Shown here piece by piece: positions 8,710 to 17,002 of a stretch of 64,000 nt of DNA; positions within the stretch are counted from its first letter, which is position 1; each line of letters begins with the position of its first letter. The stretch is from Bacillota bacterium (GTDB lineage: Bacteria; Bacillota; Clostridia; Acetivibrionales; DTU013): positions 11,363-75,362 of the forward strand of contig JAEYRV010000062.1 of the NCBI GenBank assembly GCA_023435305.1, written 5' to 3'. The position numbers were made by a program, and so were the translations under genes. Under the pieces are notes generated by a model, which ran no database searches, was not told the origin of the DNA, and saw only the letters and a list, made by a program, of their open reading frames with translations.

Positions 8710-10608
8710 CTATGCCAGCTGGCTGTAAAGCTTCTCCAGCTCTTTTGCCATTTCGGCATATTCAATATAGGCTTCATGGGGAGTTTCGGGGCAAAAGGAT
8801 GCTTCGAGCTCCCTTTGTTTCGCCTCAAGCGCGGTTATGCTTTCTTCCAGACTGGCCAGATCAAGAGTTTGAGCTGACAGCTGAGCATCTTCGCCTACGG
8901 CCTTTTTCTTCTCATTGTTCCCGGAGCTTTGTATCTGAATTTTCTCCTGTAGCTTATCATCCTGTGCGGCAAGCTTCAGCTGTCTGTATTTCTCATAATT
9001 GCCTTCGTATGAAGTCATGCTGCCGTCGCTGAATTCAAGTATTCTGTTGACACAGCGGCTGAGGAAATACCTGTCGTGAGAGATAGCTATGACTGTGCCG
9101 TTGAATTCCAGCAAAGCCGTTTCCAGAGCATCCCGCGACTGTATATCCAGATGGTTCGTCGGCTCGTCCATGATCAGGCAGTCAGGCTTTTCAAGCATCA
9201 TGCAGCACAGATAGAGTCTTGATCTCTCACCGCCGCTGAGTATCCTTATTTTCTTATCGACCTCATCTCCATAAAACTGAAACTTTGACAGATGGGCTCT
9301 TGCATCGAATTCCTTCATTTCACCGAAGGACAGAAGCTCCTCCAGCAGCGTTCTTTCTTCATCCTCAAATTCCACTTCCTGTCCGAGGCAGCCATACTTC
9401 ACCCAGGCGCCGAGTCTTGCCCTTCCCTTGAAATCCTCATCCCGTCCAAGGAGGATATTCAAAAGGGTAGTCTTTCCGCAGCCATTGGGACCGATTATTC
9501 CAACTCGTTCACCGCCCTTTATAAGAAAGCTGATATCCGAGAAAAGCTTTACATTGCCGTAGTACTTTGCAAGCTTGTCGGCCATAGCTATTTCTGCGCT
9601 GATATGTCGTGCTTTGTCGAAACCTATCATTGGAGCTGTGGATTTGTACAGGTGCTGCTGATCCCGGGTATCCTTCAGTTTCACATCCATTTCGCACTGA
9701 AGCCTTTCGACGGACTTAAGCCTGCTTTTCCAGGCGCTGATCTTGTGAGAGCTCTTTAGCTGTTCAGCAATAGACGACTCCCGTCTGATCTCCTGTCTCA
9801 GCCTGAATTGTTCTCTTCGGGCGAATTCCAGCATTCTTTCCTTTTGCTGCATGAAGGTGGTGTAGCTGCCGCTTCTCTCTGTAATGGTTCCGTTATCCAG
9901 CTCAGCCACTCTGGTCGCCACCTGGTCCAGAAAATACCGGTCATGAGATACTACAAGCACCCCTCCGCTGAATCTATTCAAAAACCCCTCCAGCCATTCG
10001 GTCCCATCGATATCAAGATGGTTGGTCGGTTCGTCCAGTACAAGCAGATCAGGCTCCTCCAGCAATATCCTTGCCAGAGCCACTCTCATCTTTTCTCCGC
10101 CGCTCAATAGCTCCACAGGAAGTGTGAGGGCCTCTTCCTTGAGACCAAGTCCAAGCAACAGTGCCTTTATTTTTGACTCTATAGTATAGCCGTCAAGGCC
10201 TTCATACCTGTTTACCAATCTTGAATATTCCGCAAGGACTGCTTCGTACTGCTCATGGTTTTCCATAAGCACAGGGTCCGTCATTTTTCTTTCCAGGCTT
10301 CTCATCTTCTGCTCAAGCCGGCTGATCTCCTCGTGAAACAGTGCGGTCTCACTGAACACTCTGCCACTGGAATCCATTTCATTCAGATCCTGTGTCAGGT
10401 ATCCCATCTTCGAGCCTCTGGCGATGGAAGCGCTGCCGGAGTCACATGTCTCAATTCCGGCGGCGATCCTCAGCAAGGTGGTCTTTCCTGCGCCGTTGGG
10501 CCCGACGAGGGCAACTCTTTCGCCCCTTTCTATCCTCAGGCTGGCGCCATTTAACACTATCTTGTTTCTGTACTCCTTAACTACATTTGTGATTGTTAGC
10601 ATACTCAT
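8710..10608 (-). CDS. ABC-F family ATPase (ribosome-associated, YdiF-like)
   Basis: A soluble protein of 632 aa with two ABC domains and no membrane segments. The first has Walker A GPNGAGKTT and signature LLSGGEKMR, the second GPNGCGKTT and LSGGERSR; both end in LDEPTNHLD-type Walker B motifs. A charged linker lies between them and a coiled-coil-like C-terminal extension of about 90 residues follows. ABC-F proteins act on the ribosome, as translation factors or as antibiotic-resistance factors. Length and C-terminal extension resemble YdiF. I place the start at the ATG at 10608 with GGGAGG 7 nt upstream; the open frame runs further upstream, but through an apparent terminator. The long leader suggests regulated expression. 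Confidence 0.92.
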   Translation of the reverse strand: MSMLTITNVVKEYRNKIVLNGASLRIERGERVALVGPNGAGKTTLLRIAAGIETCDSGSASIARGSKMGYLTQDLNEMDSSGRVFSETALFHEEISRLEQKMRSLERKMTDPVLMENHEQYEAVLAEYSRLVNRYEGLDGYTIESKIKALLLGLGLKEEALTLPVELLSGGEKMRVALARILLEEPDLLVLDEPTNHLDIDGTEWLEGFLNRFSGGVLVVSHDRYFLDQVATRVAELDNGTITERSGSYTTFMQQKERMLEFARREQFRLRQEIRRESSIAEQLKSSHKISAWKSRLKSVERLQCEMDVKLKDTRDQQHLYKSTAPMIGFDKARHISAEIAMADKLAKYYGNVKLFSDISFLIKGGERVGIIGPNGCGKTTLLNILLGRDEDFKGRARLGAWVKYGCLGQEVEFEDEERTLLEELLSFGEMKEFDARAHLSKFQFYGDEVDKKIRILSGGERSRLYLCCMMLEKPDCLIMDEPTNHLDIQSRDALETALLEFNGTVIAISHDRYFLSRCVNRILEFSDGSMTSYEGNYEKYRQLKLAAQDDKLQEKIQIQSSGNNEKKKAVGEDAQLSAQTLDLASLEESITALEAKQRELEASFCPETPHEAYIEYAEMAKELEKLYSQLA

Positions 10609-10697
10609 GTTTTTTTCCTCCCAATTGTCCGGATTTTCTATGCCTTGAGCGTATCTGCCAGATCCGGGCAATTCGATCCCAATTGCTCCAATGTACG

Positions 10698-10803
10698 AAA
10701 AAAGGCCGCAGATCTGTCGCGGCCTTGCCTTCTACCCAAACTATTCCAATAATACTGTTTAGTCAGATAAGCATGGTAATGAAATGAAATAGAAAAAGCC
10801 GCG
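10698..10803 (-). promoter_or_regulatory. Candidate terminator/antiterminator ahead of the ABC-F gene
   Basis: On the minus strand AAGGCCGC (10726-10719) pairs with GCGGCCTT (10709-10702) across a 9-nt loop and is followed by a T run (10703-10698), an intrinsic terminator about 90 nt before the ABC-F start. An upstream segment, CGCGGCTTT (10803-10795), can pair with the left arm AAGGCCGCG (10726-10718) over 9 bp with one G-U, which would disrupt the terminator. Both pairings are visible in sequence. That they switch in response to a signal is inference, by analogy with ribosome-mediated attenuation described for some ABC-F genes. Confidence 0.55.
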
Positions 10804-11090
10804 GATCCAGTGAACTGTCCACAGCTTGCATAACACAACAAATGGGAACCTGACGCTGAAAGAATAGCATCAGCGAAATCGCTTACCTGCCGTTGTGATA
10901 GTTTTTCACCGATAAAGCCATGTGGAATATTACAGCAAACATGCACAAACAAACAGAAGTATCCCTCTGCTGGAGCATGAGCATTTGACTATTCTGCTGT
11001 TTTTCTTCCCGGCTCCGGCTACTTTAGGCTTTAGGCTCTGGACAATGCATCACCGAATTAAATATGCACTTTGATCCTCTGACCCTATGG

Positions 11091-11150
11091 TCATTGTTCA
11101 GAGCTGAGGCCACGGCCTTTTGCCGGTACATTTGGATAACACCATTCCAT
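11091..11150 (-). CDS. Putative 19-aa leader peptide of the ABC-F transcript
   Basis: An ATG at 11150 follows a strong AGGAGG with about 8 nt spacing and opens a 19-codon frame encoding MEWCYPNVPAKGRGLSSEQ, ending in TGA. It lies about 40 nt after a well-formed promoter and about 480 nt before the ABC-F start. No larger gene uses this ribosome-binding site. Small leader ORFs that stall ribosomes in the presence of antibiotics are known for several ABC-F genes. The distance from the leader stop to the candidate antiterminator (about 290 nt) is long for simple attenuation, so its role is uncertain. Confidence 0.5.
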   Translation of the reverse strand: MEWCYPNVPAKGRGLSSEQ

Positions 11151-11195
11151 GGTATGGACCTCCTGTACGGGCTGTCTTATTGTTAATACCAATCA

Positions 11196-11224
11196 ATTAT
11201 ATTATATACATTTGCTAAAATCAA
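11196..11224 (-). promoter_or_regulatory. Sigma-A promoter for the ABC-F leader transcript
   Basis: On the minus strand TTGATT (11224-11219) and TATAAT (11201-11196) are separated by exactly 17 bp. The predicted start is near 11189, giving a leader of about 580 nt before the ABC-F start at 10608. Between the leader ORF and the terminator I see no other gene that I can support. Confidence 0.75.
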
Positions 11225-11249
11225 TACCCAGTGACATACCGGCTCAGGA

Positions 11250-12164
11250 TCACACTGCGATAAGACAGCTGTTCAGCCGCCTGTATTCACTTGGCGAGAA
11301 GCCATAGTGCTTCCTGAATTGCCTGCCAAAGTGAGCTGGATCATTGAAGCCTACCCGTTCATATATTTCAGATACCGGCAGCATGGTTTCCTTCAGCATC
11401 TGTGATGCAATGTACAGGCGCAGCTTCATCAGATATGTCATGATAGTCGTGCCGGTCGCTTCAAAGAAGTCCCTTCCCAGTGAGGTCCTATTCATGTGAA
11501 ATCTTCTTGTAAGCTGTGCCAGTGTTATTTTTTCGAAGTAATTGTCATGAAGATATTGTATGACATCGATCATGTCATCATTTTCCCTGTTCAAGGCTAT
11601 ATATTCCATTGACTGAGGCTGAGTCTCGAGCCCTGCCAGCAGGAATAGAGTCTCTATGACAAAGGAGCGGCTTCTGCAAGGCCAGTAATTGTCAGACTGC
11701 AGAAGGAGCTGGTTTTCAATGGCGCTGAAAAGTCTGCTGATACGCTTCACAGTACCCGGACCGATATTCAGCTGGCCTGTAAAGCCTTCCTGCCGGCGGC
11801 AGAAATGACGCATCCAGTAAATATCCTGCAGTTCCGTATATGTAAGCTCATTGTCTCCTGAACGCATCCTTTCAAAATCCAATGTAGTATTTATGATATC
11901 CGGATGGAACCAAACAGCCTTGGCACGGCAGCAGCCGCGATTTTCGAACTTGAAGATATCAAGCTCATTGAAACAGAATACAACAGGGGCCGAAAAGACA
12001 TATCTCCTGCTGCCGATCCTGATAATACCGCTGCCCTCTTCTACGAGTATTATCCTCAAGGCCTCCTTGTAGCCCTTATTGTGATCCAGAGCGCCCTCTT
12101 CACCACAGCAAAGGTTGAGTTTATAACCTCTTAAATTCTCCCTTCCAATCGTTGAAAGATTCAT
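11250..12164 (-). CDS. AraC family transcriptional regulator
   Basis: A 304-aa regulator. The C-terminal ~100 residues carry the two helix-turn-helix units of the AraC/XylS family: ITLAQLTRRFHMNRTSLGRDF and VSEIYERVGFNDPAHFGRQFRKHYGFSPSEYRR are spread across the two halves. The N-terminal part looks like a cupin-type ligand-binding domain (GSGIIRIGSRRYVFSAP). I prefer the ATG at 12164 over the GTG at 12170 because AGGGTG sits 8 nt upstream of the ATG. The adjacent gene on the same strand, upstream, is the DJ-1 repeat protein. Its target genes cannot be told from sequence. Confidence 0.9.
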   Translation of the reverse strand: MNLSTIGRENLRGYKLNLCCGEEGALDHNKGYKEALRIILVEEGSGIIRIGSRRYVFSAPVVFCFNELDIFKFENRGCCRAKAVWFHPDIINTTLDFERMRSGDNELTYTELQDIYWMRHFCRRQEGFTGQLNIGPGTVKRISRLFSAIENQLLLQSDNYWPCRSRSFVIETLFLLAGLETQPQSMEYIALNRENDDMIDVIQYLHDNYFEKITLAQLTRRFHMNRTSLGRDFFEATGTTIMTYLMKLRLYIASQMLKETMLPVSEIYERVGFNDPAHFGRQFRKHYGFSPSEYRRLNSCLIAV

Positions 12165-12280
12165 ATACACATCACCCTGTATTGCGTTATTACTATTTTA
12201 TCGGATGATAAAAGTATACCAAACTTTATAAGATGGAAAGAGTAGATAAATTTGGGTTAATAGTAAGATAAATTTCGGTA

Positions 12281-12321
12281 ATGGCAAGTCTCAAGGAGGG
12301 TGAGCCCTCAAGACTTGCCAT
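12281..12321. terminator. Strong hairpin downstream of the DJ-1 repeat gene
   Basis: ATGGCAAGTCT (12281-12291) pairs with AGACTTGCCAT (12311-12321), and GAGGG (12296-12300) pairs with CCCTC (12305-12309) inside it, a 16-bp stem with a 4-nt loop. It lies 79 nt after the stop of the minus-strand DJ-1 gene and before the AraC gene. There is no T run, so it may act as an RNA-stabilising or weak terminator structure. Two copies of GATAAATTT lie beside it at about 12245 and 12268. Confidence 0.5.
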
Positions 12322-12399
12322 ATATCCTTCCGGATCCTGCTTTCATGGCGGTATGGTGATCCATGCCGGCAGCAGACCTGTAACGAGGAGGTTTAAAGG

Positions 12400-14622
12400 T
12401 TACTTTTTAAGTATGTCAAGGACTTCACAGAGCTTGAGGGCGAAAGCTTCAGAAGCATCTGCATTCCTTCCGGTCACAATATTTCTTGATACAACGACCT
12501 CTTCATCCACATAGACTACACCTTTATCTGCCTTCAGAGCAGCTATTCCATCGTCCCACGGGTACATAGTCGCTTTCCTGCCGGCCATGATACCTGCCTT
12601 TGTAAGGACCGGAGGAGCTCCGCAGATAGCTCCGATGGTTTTGTTCAGGCTGCTTGCCTCTTTCAGAAGACGATGCAGATCTTTGTTTTCCCACAATTCG
12701 GCTATGGAACCATTGCCGCCTATTACCACGACCGCGTCATAGTCCGATGCTTTTGCCGCTGCGATCGTTGTGTCCGGTGTGATACTGCTGCCTGACATGC
12801 CTTTGGCTGTATCCTTCGTAACACTTGCTATAGTTACATTTGCACCATTCATCTCCAGGATCGTTATTGGAGAGAACAGCTCCCTGTCTTCGTAGTCTTT
12901 TTGAGCAACGACCAACAGCACATCCTTTCGTTGTTTATCACAAGCCAGTATCTCAGCCAGCTTCAGACCATATGCCCTGGATGCCTCCGGATTTCTGCCG
13001 GTGACGATGTTTCCGTCTATGACGACCTCTTCATTCACATAGTTGGCGCCATATTTGGTCAATTCCTTTATTCCGTCATCCCAGGGGAACATTGTTGCAT
13101 TTTTGCCTTTCATTATGCCTGCTTTCGATAAAGTGACCGGTGCTGCGCATATCGCAGAAACCAGCTTGTTGTCGTAATTGGCGTCACGGATGAGAACGTG
13201 CAGATCGTCATTGTCCCAAAGAGTGGCTGGTACGCCATTGCCGCCGACAATGATCAGTGCATCATAATCATCCGCATTTGCCTCACTTATTGCAATATCA
13301 GGGGTATATGTTCCGCCAAGGGTGCCCAGTGCTTTCTCTTTTGTCGTGGAAGCGACTGTTACGATCACGCCGCTGGCCTCAAGTATTGCCTTGGGTTCGA
13401 AAAACTCCGGATCCATAAAATCTGATGGAGCTATGACCATCAGAGCCCTTTTCGATTTTCCCGCAAGGCCGAGTTCCTTCGCTATTGCTTTGCCAAACTC
13501 CACTGATGCCTGAGGGTTACGGGCTGTGACTATATTGCCGGAGATAACGACCTCATCGTCGAGATATAATGCTCCACCATTTGTGAGCTCCTTGATGCCA
13601 TCCTCCCATGGGAACATGGTGGCAGTCCTGCCTTTCATAATGCCCGCCTTTGACAGTGCCGGAGGTGCCGCACACATGGAGGCAATCGTTAATTTCAGCT
13701 TATTGGCATCCTGCAGCAGCTTGTGAAGATCCTTATTATCCCACAGAGCTCCTATGACACCTACACCGCCTGGTACCACTATTGCATCATAATCCTTTGC
13801 CTTTGCATCCTTTATAGATATGTCGGGTTTGATCTGAGAATCCTGACTGCCGATAGCTGTGTCCGTAGTTGTGCTTGCTATTGTTACGCACGCACCGCTT
13901 GTCTCAAGGATGGTCTTGGGTGTGAGTACCTCAACATCCTCAAAATCCTTCGGAGCTATTACCATGAGCACCTTTTTCTGTGTCGGCCTGATGCCCAGGA
14001 TATCGCAGAGCTTCAATGCAAAAGCTCTTGTTGCGTCAACATTTCTTCCTGTCACGATATTGCCCGATACCACCACTTCGTCATTTATATATATTGCTCC
14101 GCCTTTTGTAAGTTCATTTATAGCATCATCCCACGGATACATGGTAGCTGTGACTCCCTTCATGATGCCTGCTTTCGACAGTGTCACAGGGGCTGCGCAT
14201 ATAGCGCCTATTGTTATTTTCAGTTTATTTGCTTCCTGTACGAGCTTATGTAAATCCTTGTTGTCCCATATGTGTTCAAAGATGCCTGTACCGCCTGCGA
14301 TCACTATTGCATCGTAATCAGCCGCTTTGGCATCAGAGATGCTGATGTCAGGAACCAGTGTCCTCCCATAGGATCCGGTCGCCATGTCTTTTGTTGTACT
14401 TGCGGTGACTACTTTTGCTCCATTGGCTTCAAGGACCGTTTTGGTCTCGAACACCTCAAAGTCTTCAAAATCCTTCGGCGCAATCACCAACAGAACTTTT
14501 GCCTGCATACCGTTCTGTCCTCCCTTGCCAGCAGTTGTCTGTGCTGACGATATCGCTGTCAAAGACAGCAGCATTGTTAACGTCAGTGCCATAGCTGTTA
14601 TCATACGAATAATCCTTTTCAT
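12400..14622 (-). CDS. Secreted protein with four tandem DJ-1/PfpI domains
   Basis: A 740-aa protein with an N-terminal Sec signal peptide (charged start, hydrophobic core, cleavage likely near residue 27, AISSAQ). The remainder is four DJ-1/PfpI (class I glutaminase-like) domains of about 175 aa. The nucleophile Cys lies at 142, 317, 492 and 667, exactly 175 residues apart, in ICAAP, MCAAP, ICAAP and ICGAP. A conserved Glu precedes at 56, 231, 406 and 581, matching the Glu that contacts the Cys in DJ-1. All four sites therefore look intact. Each domain also repeats a KAGIM(K/A)G..AT(M)(Y/F)PW(D/E)D segment. The ATG at 14622 has AAGGAGG upstream. No lipobox or wall anchor is visible. DJ-1 relatives act as chaperones, proteases or deglycase/glyoxalase-like enzymes; the activity here is unknown. 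Confidence 0.93.
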   Translation of the reverse strand: MKRIIRMITAMALTLTMLLSLTAISSAQTTAGKGGQNGMQAKVLLVIAPKDFEDFEVFETKTVLEANGAKVVTASTTKDMATGSYGRTLVPDISISDAKAADYDAIVIAGGTGIFEHIWDNKDLHKLVQEANKLKITIGAICAAPVTLSKAGIMKGVTATMYPWDDAINELTKGGAIYINDEVVVSGNIVTGRNVDATRAFALKLCDILGIRPTQKKVLMVIAPKDFEDVEVLTPKTILETSGACVTIASTTTDTAIGSQDSQIKPDISIKDAKAKDYDAIVVPGGVGVIGALWDNKDLHKLLQDANKLKLTIASMCAAPPALSKAGIMKGRTATMFPWEDGIKELTNGGALYLDDEVVISGNIVTARNPQASVEFGKAIAKELGLAGKSKRALMVIAPSDFMDPEFFEPKAILEASGVIVTVASTTKEKALGTLGGTYTPDIAISEANADDYDALIIVGGNGVPATLWDNDDLHVLIRDANYDNKLVSAICAAPVTLSKAGIMKGKNATMFPWDDGIKELTKYGANYVNEEVVIDGNIVTGRNPEASRAYGLKLAEILACDKQRKDVLLVVAQKDYEDRELFSPITILEMNGANVTIASVTKDTAKGMSGSSITPDTTIAAAKASDYDAVVVIGGNGSIAELWENKDLHRLLKEASSLNKTIGAICGAPPVLTKAGIMAGRKATMYPWDDGIAALKADKGVVYVDEEVVVSRNIVTGRNADASEAFALKLCEVLDILKK

Positions 14623-14717
14623 TCCGAACCTCCTTGAATCACGATTTTCTTCAAACCCAGTGTAGCATCATGCAGCAATTGGTAAAATATACTATCTTCA
14701 ACGTTATTGTGTGTATC

Positions 14718-14823
14718 TGCAATACGGGGTCAGGCTTGAAAAATTCCTTTATTATTCCGGCGGCCGATATTGCAATACGGGGTCAGGCTTGAAAAATTCC
14801 TTTATTATTCTGGTGGCCGATAT
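14718..14823. repeat. Two tandem copies of a 53-bp repeat
   Basis: Two adjacent copies (14718-14770 and 14771-14823) begin TGCAATACGGGGTCAGGCTT and differ at only two positions near their ends. They fill part of the 370-bp gap between the divergent DJ-1 and nucleotidyltransferase-like genes. The GGGGTCAGGCTTGAAA core resembles sequences found beside REP/Y1-type transposases, but no transposase is nearby. The rest of this gap holds the promoter of the next gene and nothing else that I can support. Confidence 0.85.
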
Positions 14824-14909
14824 GTGAATGACGATAGCGAAACATTATTCTAACCGGGCGGACACAAGGCCTGCTGCAGGTCAGGAACAATTACAAAAAA
14901 ATGTCGGCA

Positions 14910-14938
14910 TTGATGTTACAGGTATATGCCTATATACT
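14910..14938 (+). promoter_or_regulatory. Probable sigma-A promoter for the gene at 14993
   Basis: TTGATG (14910-14915) and TATACT (14933-14938) are separated by 17 bp, about 55 nt before the start codon. Confidence 0.55.
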
Positions 14939-14992
14939 TATATAGTAAGTCAATGGCCATTACTCAAAGCGAGAAACAAGGGGTGATAAAAT

Positions 14993-16033
14993 ATGAAGCC
15001 GACACAAAAAGAATTGACACAATGGGCTATAGAGCAAATACAGAAAAAGTACAAGGACGATGTCGCTTTGCTGATAGCGATTACAGGGCATTCGTTGGAA
15101 GACGATTGTCACGGCGAGTGCTTTGACTATTTTGTACCGGCAAACGAAAACGGAAACAAACTGGGGCAGACGTTCATCATAGATGGTGTAGGACATGATC
15201 TGTATCCCCGCTCCTGGCAGCGCATCGAGAATATGGCGAATTTTGATGACGATTTTACTTATGGTCTCGGTGATGCAATTATTTTGTATTACCGGAACGA
15301 GGAGGACCTGCAGCGCTTCAGGGCAATGCAGGACAAGCTGAGAGCGAACCTTAAGGATAGGGGATTCATGATGAAAAAAGCTCTTGAGAAGCTGGATGCA
15401 GCCATGGATATATACCGTACCATGATGTTTGAGGATCAGCTATACAAGGTGAGGATGGCGGCGGGATTCATTGCACATTACCTTTCTATCGCTGTGGCCG
15501 GAATGAACGGGACATACTTCAGGAAAAGACTCGATCTGGAAACCGTAGAACTGGCTGAGATGAAGGAAGTGCCGGAAAACTTCATCCCATACTTCGAGGC
15601 AATAGTAAAGGCAAAGTCGGTCGATGAATTAAGAAAATCCGGCCATGAGATCATCAGAACAACGCGTAAATTCATTGCAGAACACAAACAGCCAAATGCA
15701 CCAAGGCCCAGGATGCCTGATTATGAGGATCTGGCTGACTGGTACGAGGAAGGTTCGCTGACCTGGAGAAGGATCTACTATCATTGTAATACTCAAAATT
15801 ATGAGAGGGCTTTTCCGGATGCTATCAATTTACAGCATGAACTTAACATAATTGAAGAGGAATTCGGACTGAAGGAAATGGATCTGCTGGGATGCTTTGA
15901 TTCGGCGGACCTCAGAGCATTAAAGCAAAGGGCGCAGGAGCTGGAGCGCTATATAATCTCAGAGATAGAAGCTAAAGGTTTTAAATTGAACAAATATGAC
16001 ACGCTGGAGCAGTTTTTAGCGAAAAACAGTTAA
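14993..16033 (+). CDS. Predicted nucleotidyltransferase-like protein (DUF4037-like)
   Basis: A soluble 346-aa protein. The N-terminal ~110 residues resemble a nucleotidyltransferase fold, with AITGHSLEDDCHGECFDYFV taking the place of the G-S...D-x-D active-site region; the classical G-S pair is not clearly kept, so activity is uncertain. The C-terminal ~230 residues are helical, as in DUF4037-type proteins. The ATG at 14993 follows AAGGGGTGATAAAAT. The next gene, CD3324-like, starts 14 nt downstream, suggesting cotranscription. No toxin-antitoxin pairing is obvious. Confidence 0.6.
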   Translation: MKPTQKELTQWAIEQIQKKYKDDVALLIAITGHSLEDDCHGECFDYFVPANENGNKLGQTFIIDGVGHDLYPRSWQRIENMANFDDDFTYGLGDAIILYYRNEEDLQRFRAMQDKLRANLKDRGFMMKKALEKLDAAMDIYRTMMFEDQLYKVRMAAGFIAHYLSIAVAGMNGTYFRKRLDLETVELAEMKEVPENFIPYFEAIVKAKSVDELRKSGHEIIRTTRKFIAEHKQPNAPRPRMPDYEDLADWYEEGSLTWRRIYYHCNTQNYERAFPDAINLQHELNIIEEEFGLKEMDLLGCFDSADLRALKQRAQELERYIISEIEAKGFKLNKYDTLEQFLAKNS

Positions 16034-16047
16034 AAGAGGTGCATTGA

Positions 16048-16305
16048 ATGAATTATAGAAATGCATCGGAGATCCTTCCTGATAAGCTGCTGAAGGAGGT
16101 CCAGAAATATGTTTCCGGTGAAACGCTTTATATCCCCAACAGTACGGAACGTAAAAAATGGGGGCATGATTCCGGGGCAAGATTATTCTATAAGCAGCGC
16201 AATGAGGAGATAAAGAACAAGTATTTCAAAAGGGCCAGCATCGAAGAGCTGGCGGAGGAATACTGTCTTTCTGTGGAGACCGTAAGGAAAATAGTATATA
16301 AATAG
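16048..16305 (+). CDS. CD3324 family protein (small helix-turn-helix regulator-like)
   Basis: An 85-aa protein with the pattern of the CD3324 family common in Clostridia: an N-terminal NYRNASEILPDKLLKEVQKY segment, a YIPNSTERKKWG segment, an R-N-E-E-I stretch, and a C-terminal helix-turn-helix (ELAEEYCLSVETVRKIVYK). A role in DNA binding is inferred from that C-terminus. It starts 14 nt after the upstream nucleotidyltransferase-like gene with AAAGAGGTG as the ribosome-binding site, and its 3' end converges with a truncated gene on the other strand. Confidence 0.8.
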   Translation: MNYRNASEILPDKLLKEVQKYVSGETLYIPNSTERKKWGHDSGARLFYKQRNEEIKNKYFKRASIEELAEEYCLSVETVRKIVYK

Positions 16306-16319
16306 TGCGTTTTTATTTT

Positions 16320-16571
16320 GCTTCCGCAGGTTTCCAAAAACCTCATAAGATCCGGAGTAACAACCGTAGCGGATAGCATTTTTGTATGTTCAAAGTTTTG
16401 CTTTGTTTGTTTTTCACCGTTCATGCTCAGAATCAGGCAGCCCGGCTGGCCCCATGTATAGCTCACCCATGAGATGGGGGCGAAATTTTCCTTTCCGTGT
16501 TCATCATATGTACCAATCAGGAACAGATGCTGAGTGAAAAAGCATGCTGTGTTTTTATCCGGCTTTTGCAT
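16320..16571 (-). pseudogene. Truncated flavin reductase family gene
   Basis: The minus-strand frame from ATG 16571 encodes about 83 residues that look like the N-terminal half of a flavin reductase-like (FMN-binding split barrel) protein, including HLFLIGTYDEHGKENFAPIS and WVSYTWGQPGCLILSMNGEK. After about residue 83 the similarity to a plausible domain ends and the frame runs antisense through the CD3324-like gene. Such proteins are normally about 180 aa or more, so the gene has lost its 3' half. Its ATG overlaps the stop of the upstream PNPOx-like gene (TAATG), so it was once the third gene of a marR operon. Confidence 0.65.
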
Positions 16572-17002
16572 TACAAAACCTCCCCGATATCGAAATTTGT
16601 ATTTTTCAATCCGTGATAGTAGTTGCCCTTTTCAGCTGTAAACCTGAAGACACAGTAATCCTCATCGTCTATCCCCTTGGGATAATAGATCTCAAAGCCC
16701 TCTCTCCAAAGCATTTCCCTGGATTCCCTGTCGGTGAGCACTTCCATTGTCCCCTGGAACATAAGCCCTTTGAATTCCTCATTCTTGCTAAGGTACACAG
16801 CGGCTTTCGGATTTTTCATAAACTGTTTCACCCGCCTGGATGAATAATTTGTTGAGAAGTAGTGTGTCTGCAAGCTTCCGTTTTCCAGAACGAGCATCGC
16901 TTTGACTGCCGGGTAACCGTTTTCATCAACAGATGATACATATGCGACTTTGCTGTTTTTCCTGAGGTCGATGATCTCATTTCTCATTTCTGCATCCATC
17001 AT
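16571..17002 (-). CDS. Pyridoxamine 5'-phosphate oxidase family protein
   Basis: A 143-aa split-barrel flavin-binding protein of the PNPOx-like family. The core VAYVSSVDENGYPAVKAMLV, YFSTNYSSRRVKQFMKNPKA and AAVYLSKNEEF pattern is typical, while the C-terminal residues of true PdxH are absent. These proteins bind FMN or F420 and often act in redox or detoxification; the substrate cannot be read from sequence. The ATG at 17002 directly follows the marR stop (TAAATG), and a flavin reductase remnant follows with overlapping stop and start, so the three formed one operon under MarR control. Confidence 0.85.
   Translation of the reverse strand: MMDAEMRNEIIDLRKNSKVAYVSSVDENGYPAVKAMLVLENGSLQTHYFSTNYSSRRVKQFMKNPKAAVYLSKNEEFKGLMFQGTMEVLTDRESREMLWREGFEIYYPKGIDDEDYCVFRFTAEKGNYYHGLKNTNFDIGEVL

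Noticed and set aside
10638..10952. 104-codon minus-strand frame in the ABC-F leader
   Set aside because: It starts with TTG without a ribosome-binding site and runs through the terminator; composition is not gene-like.
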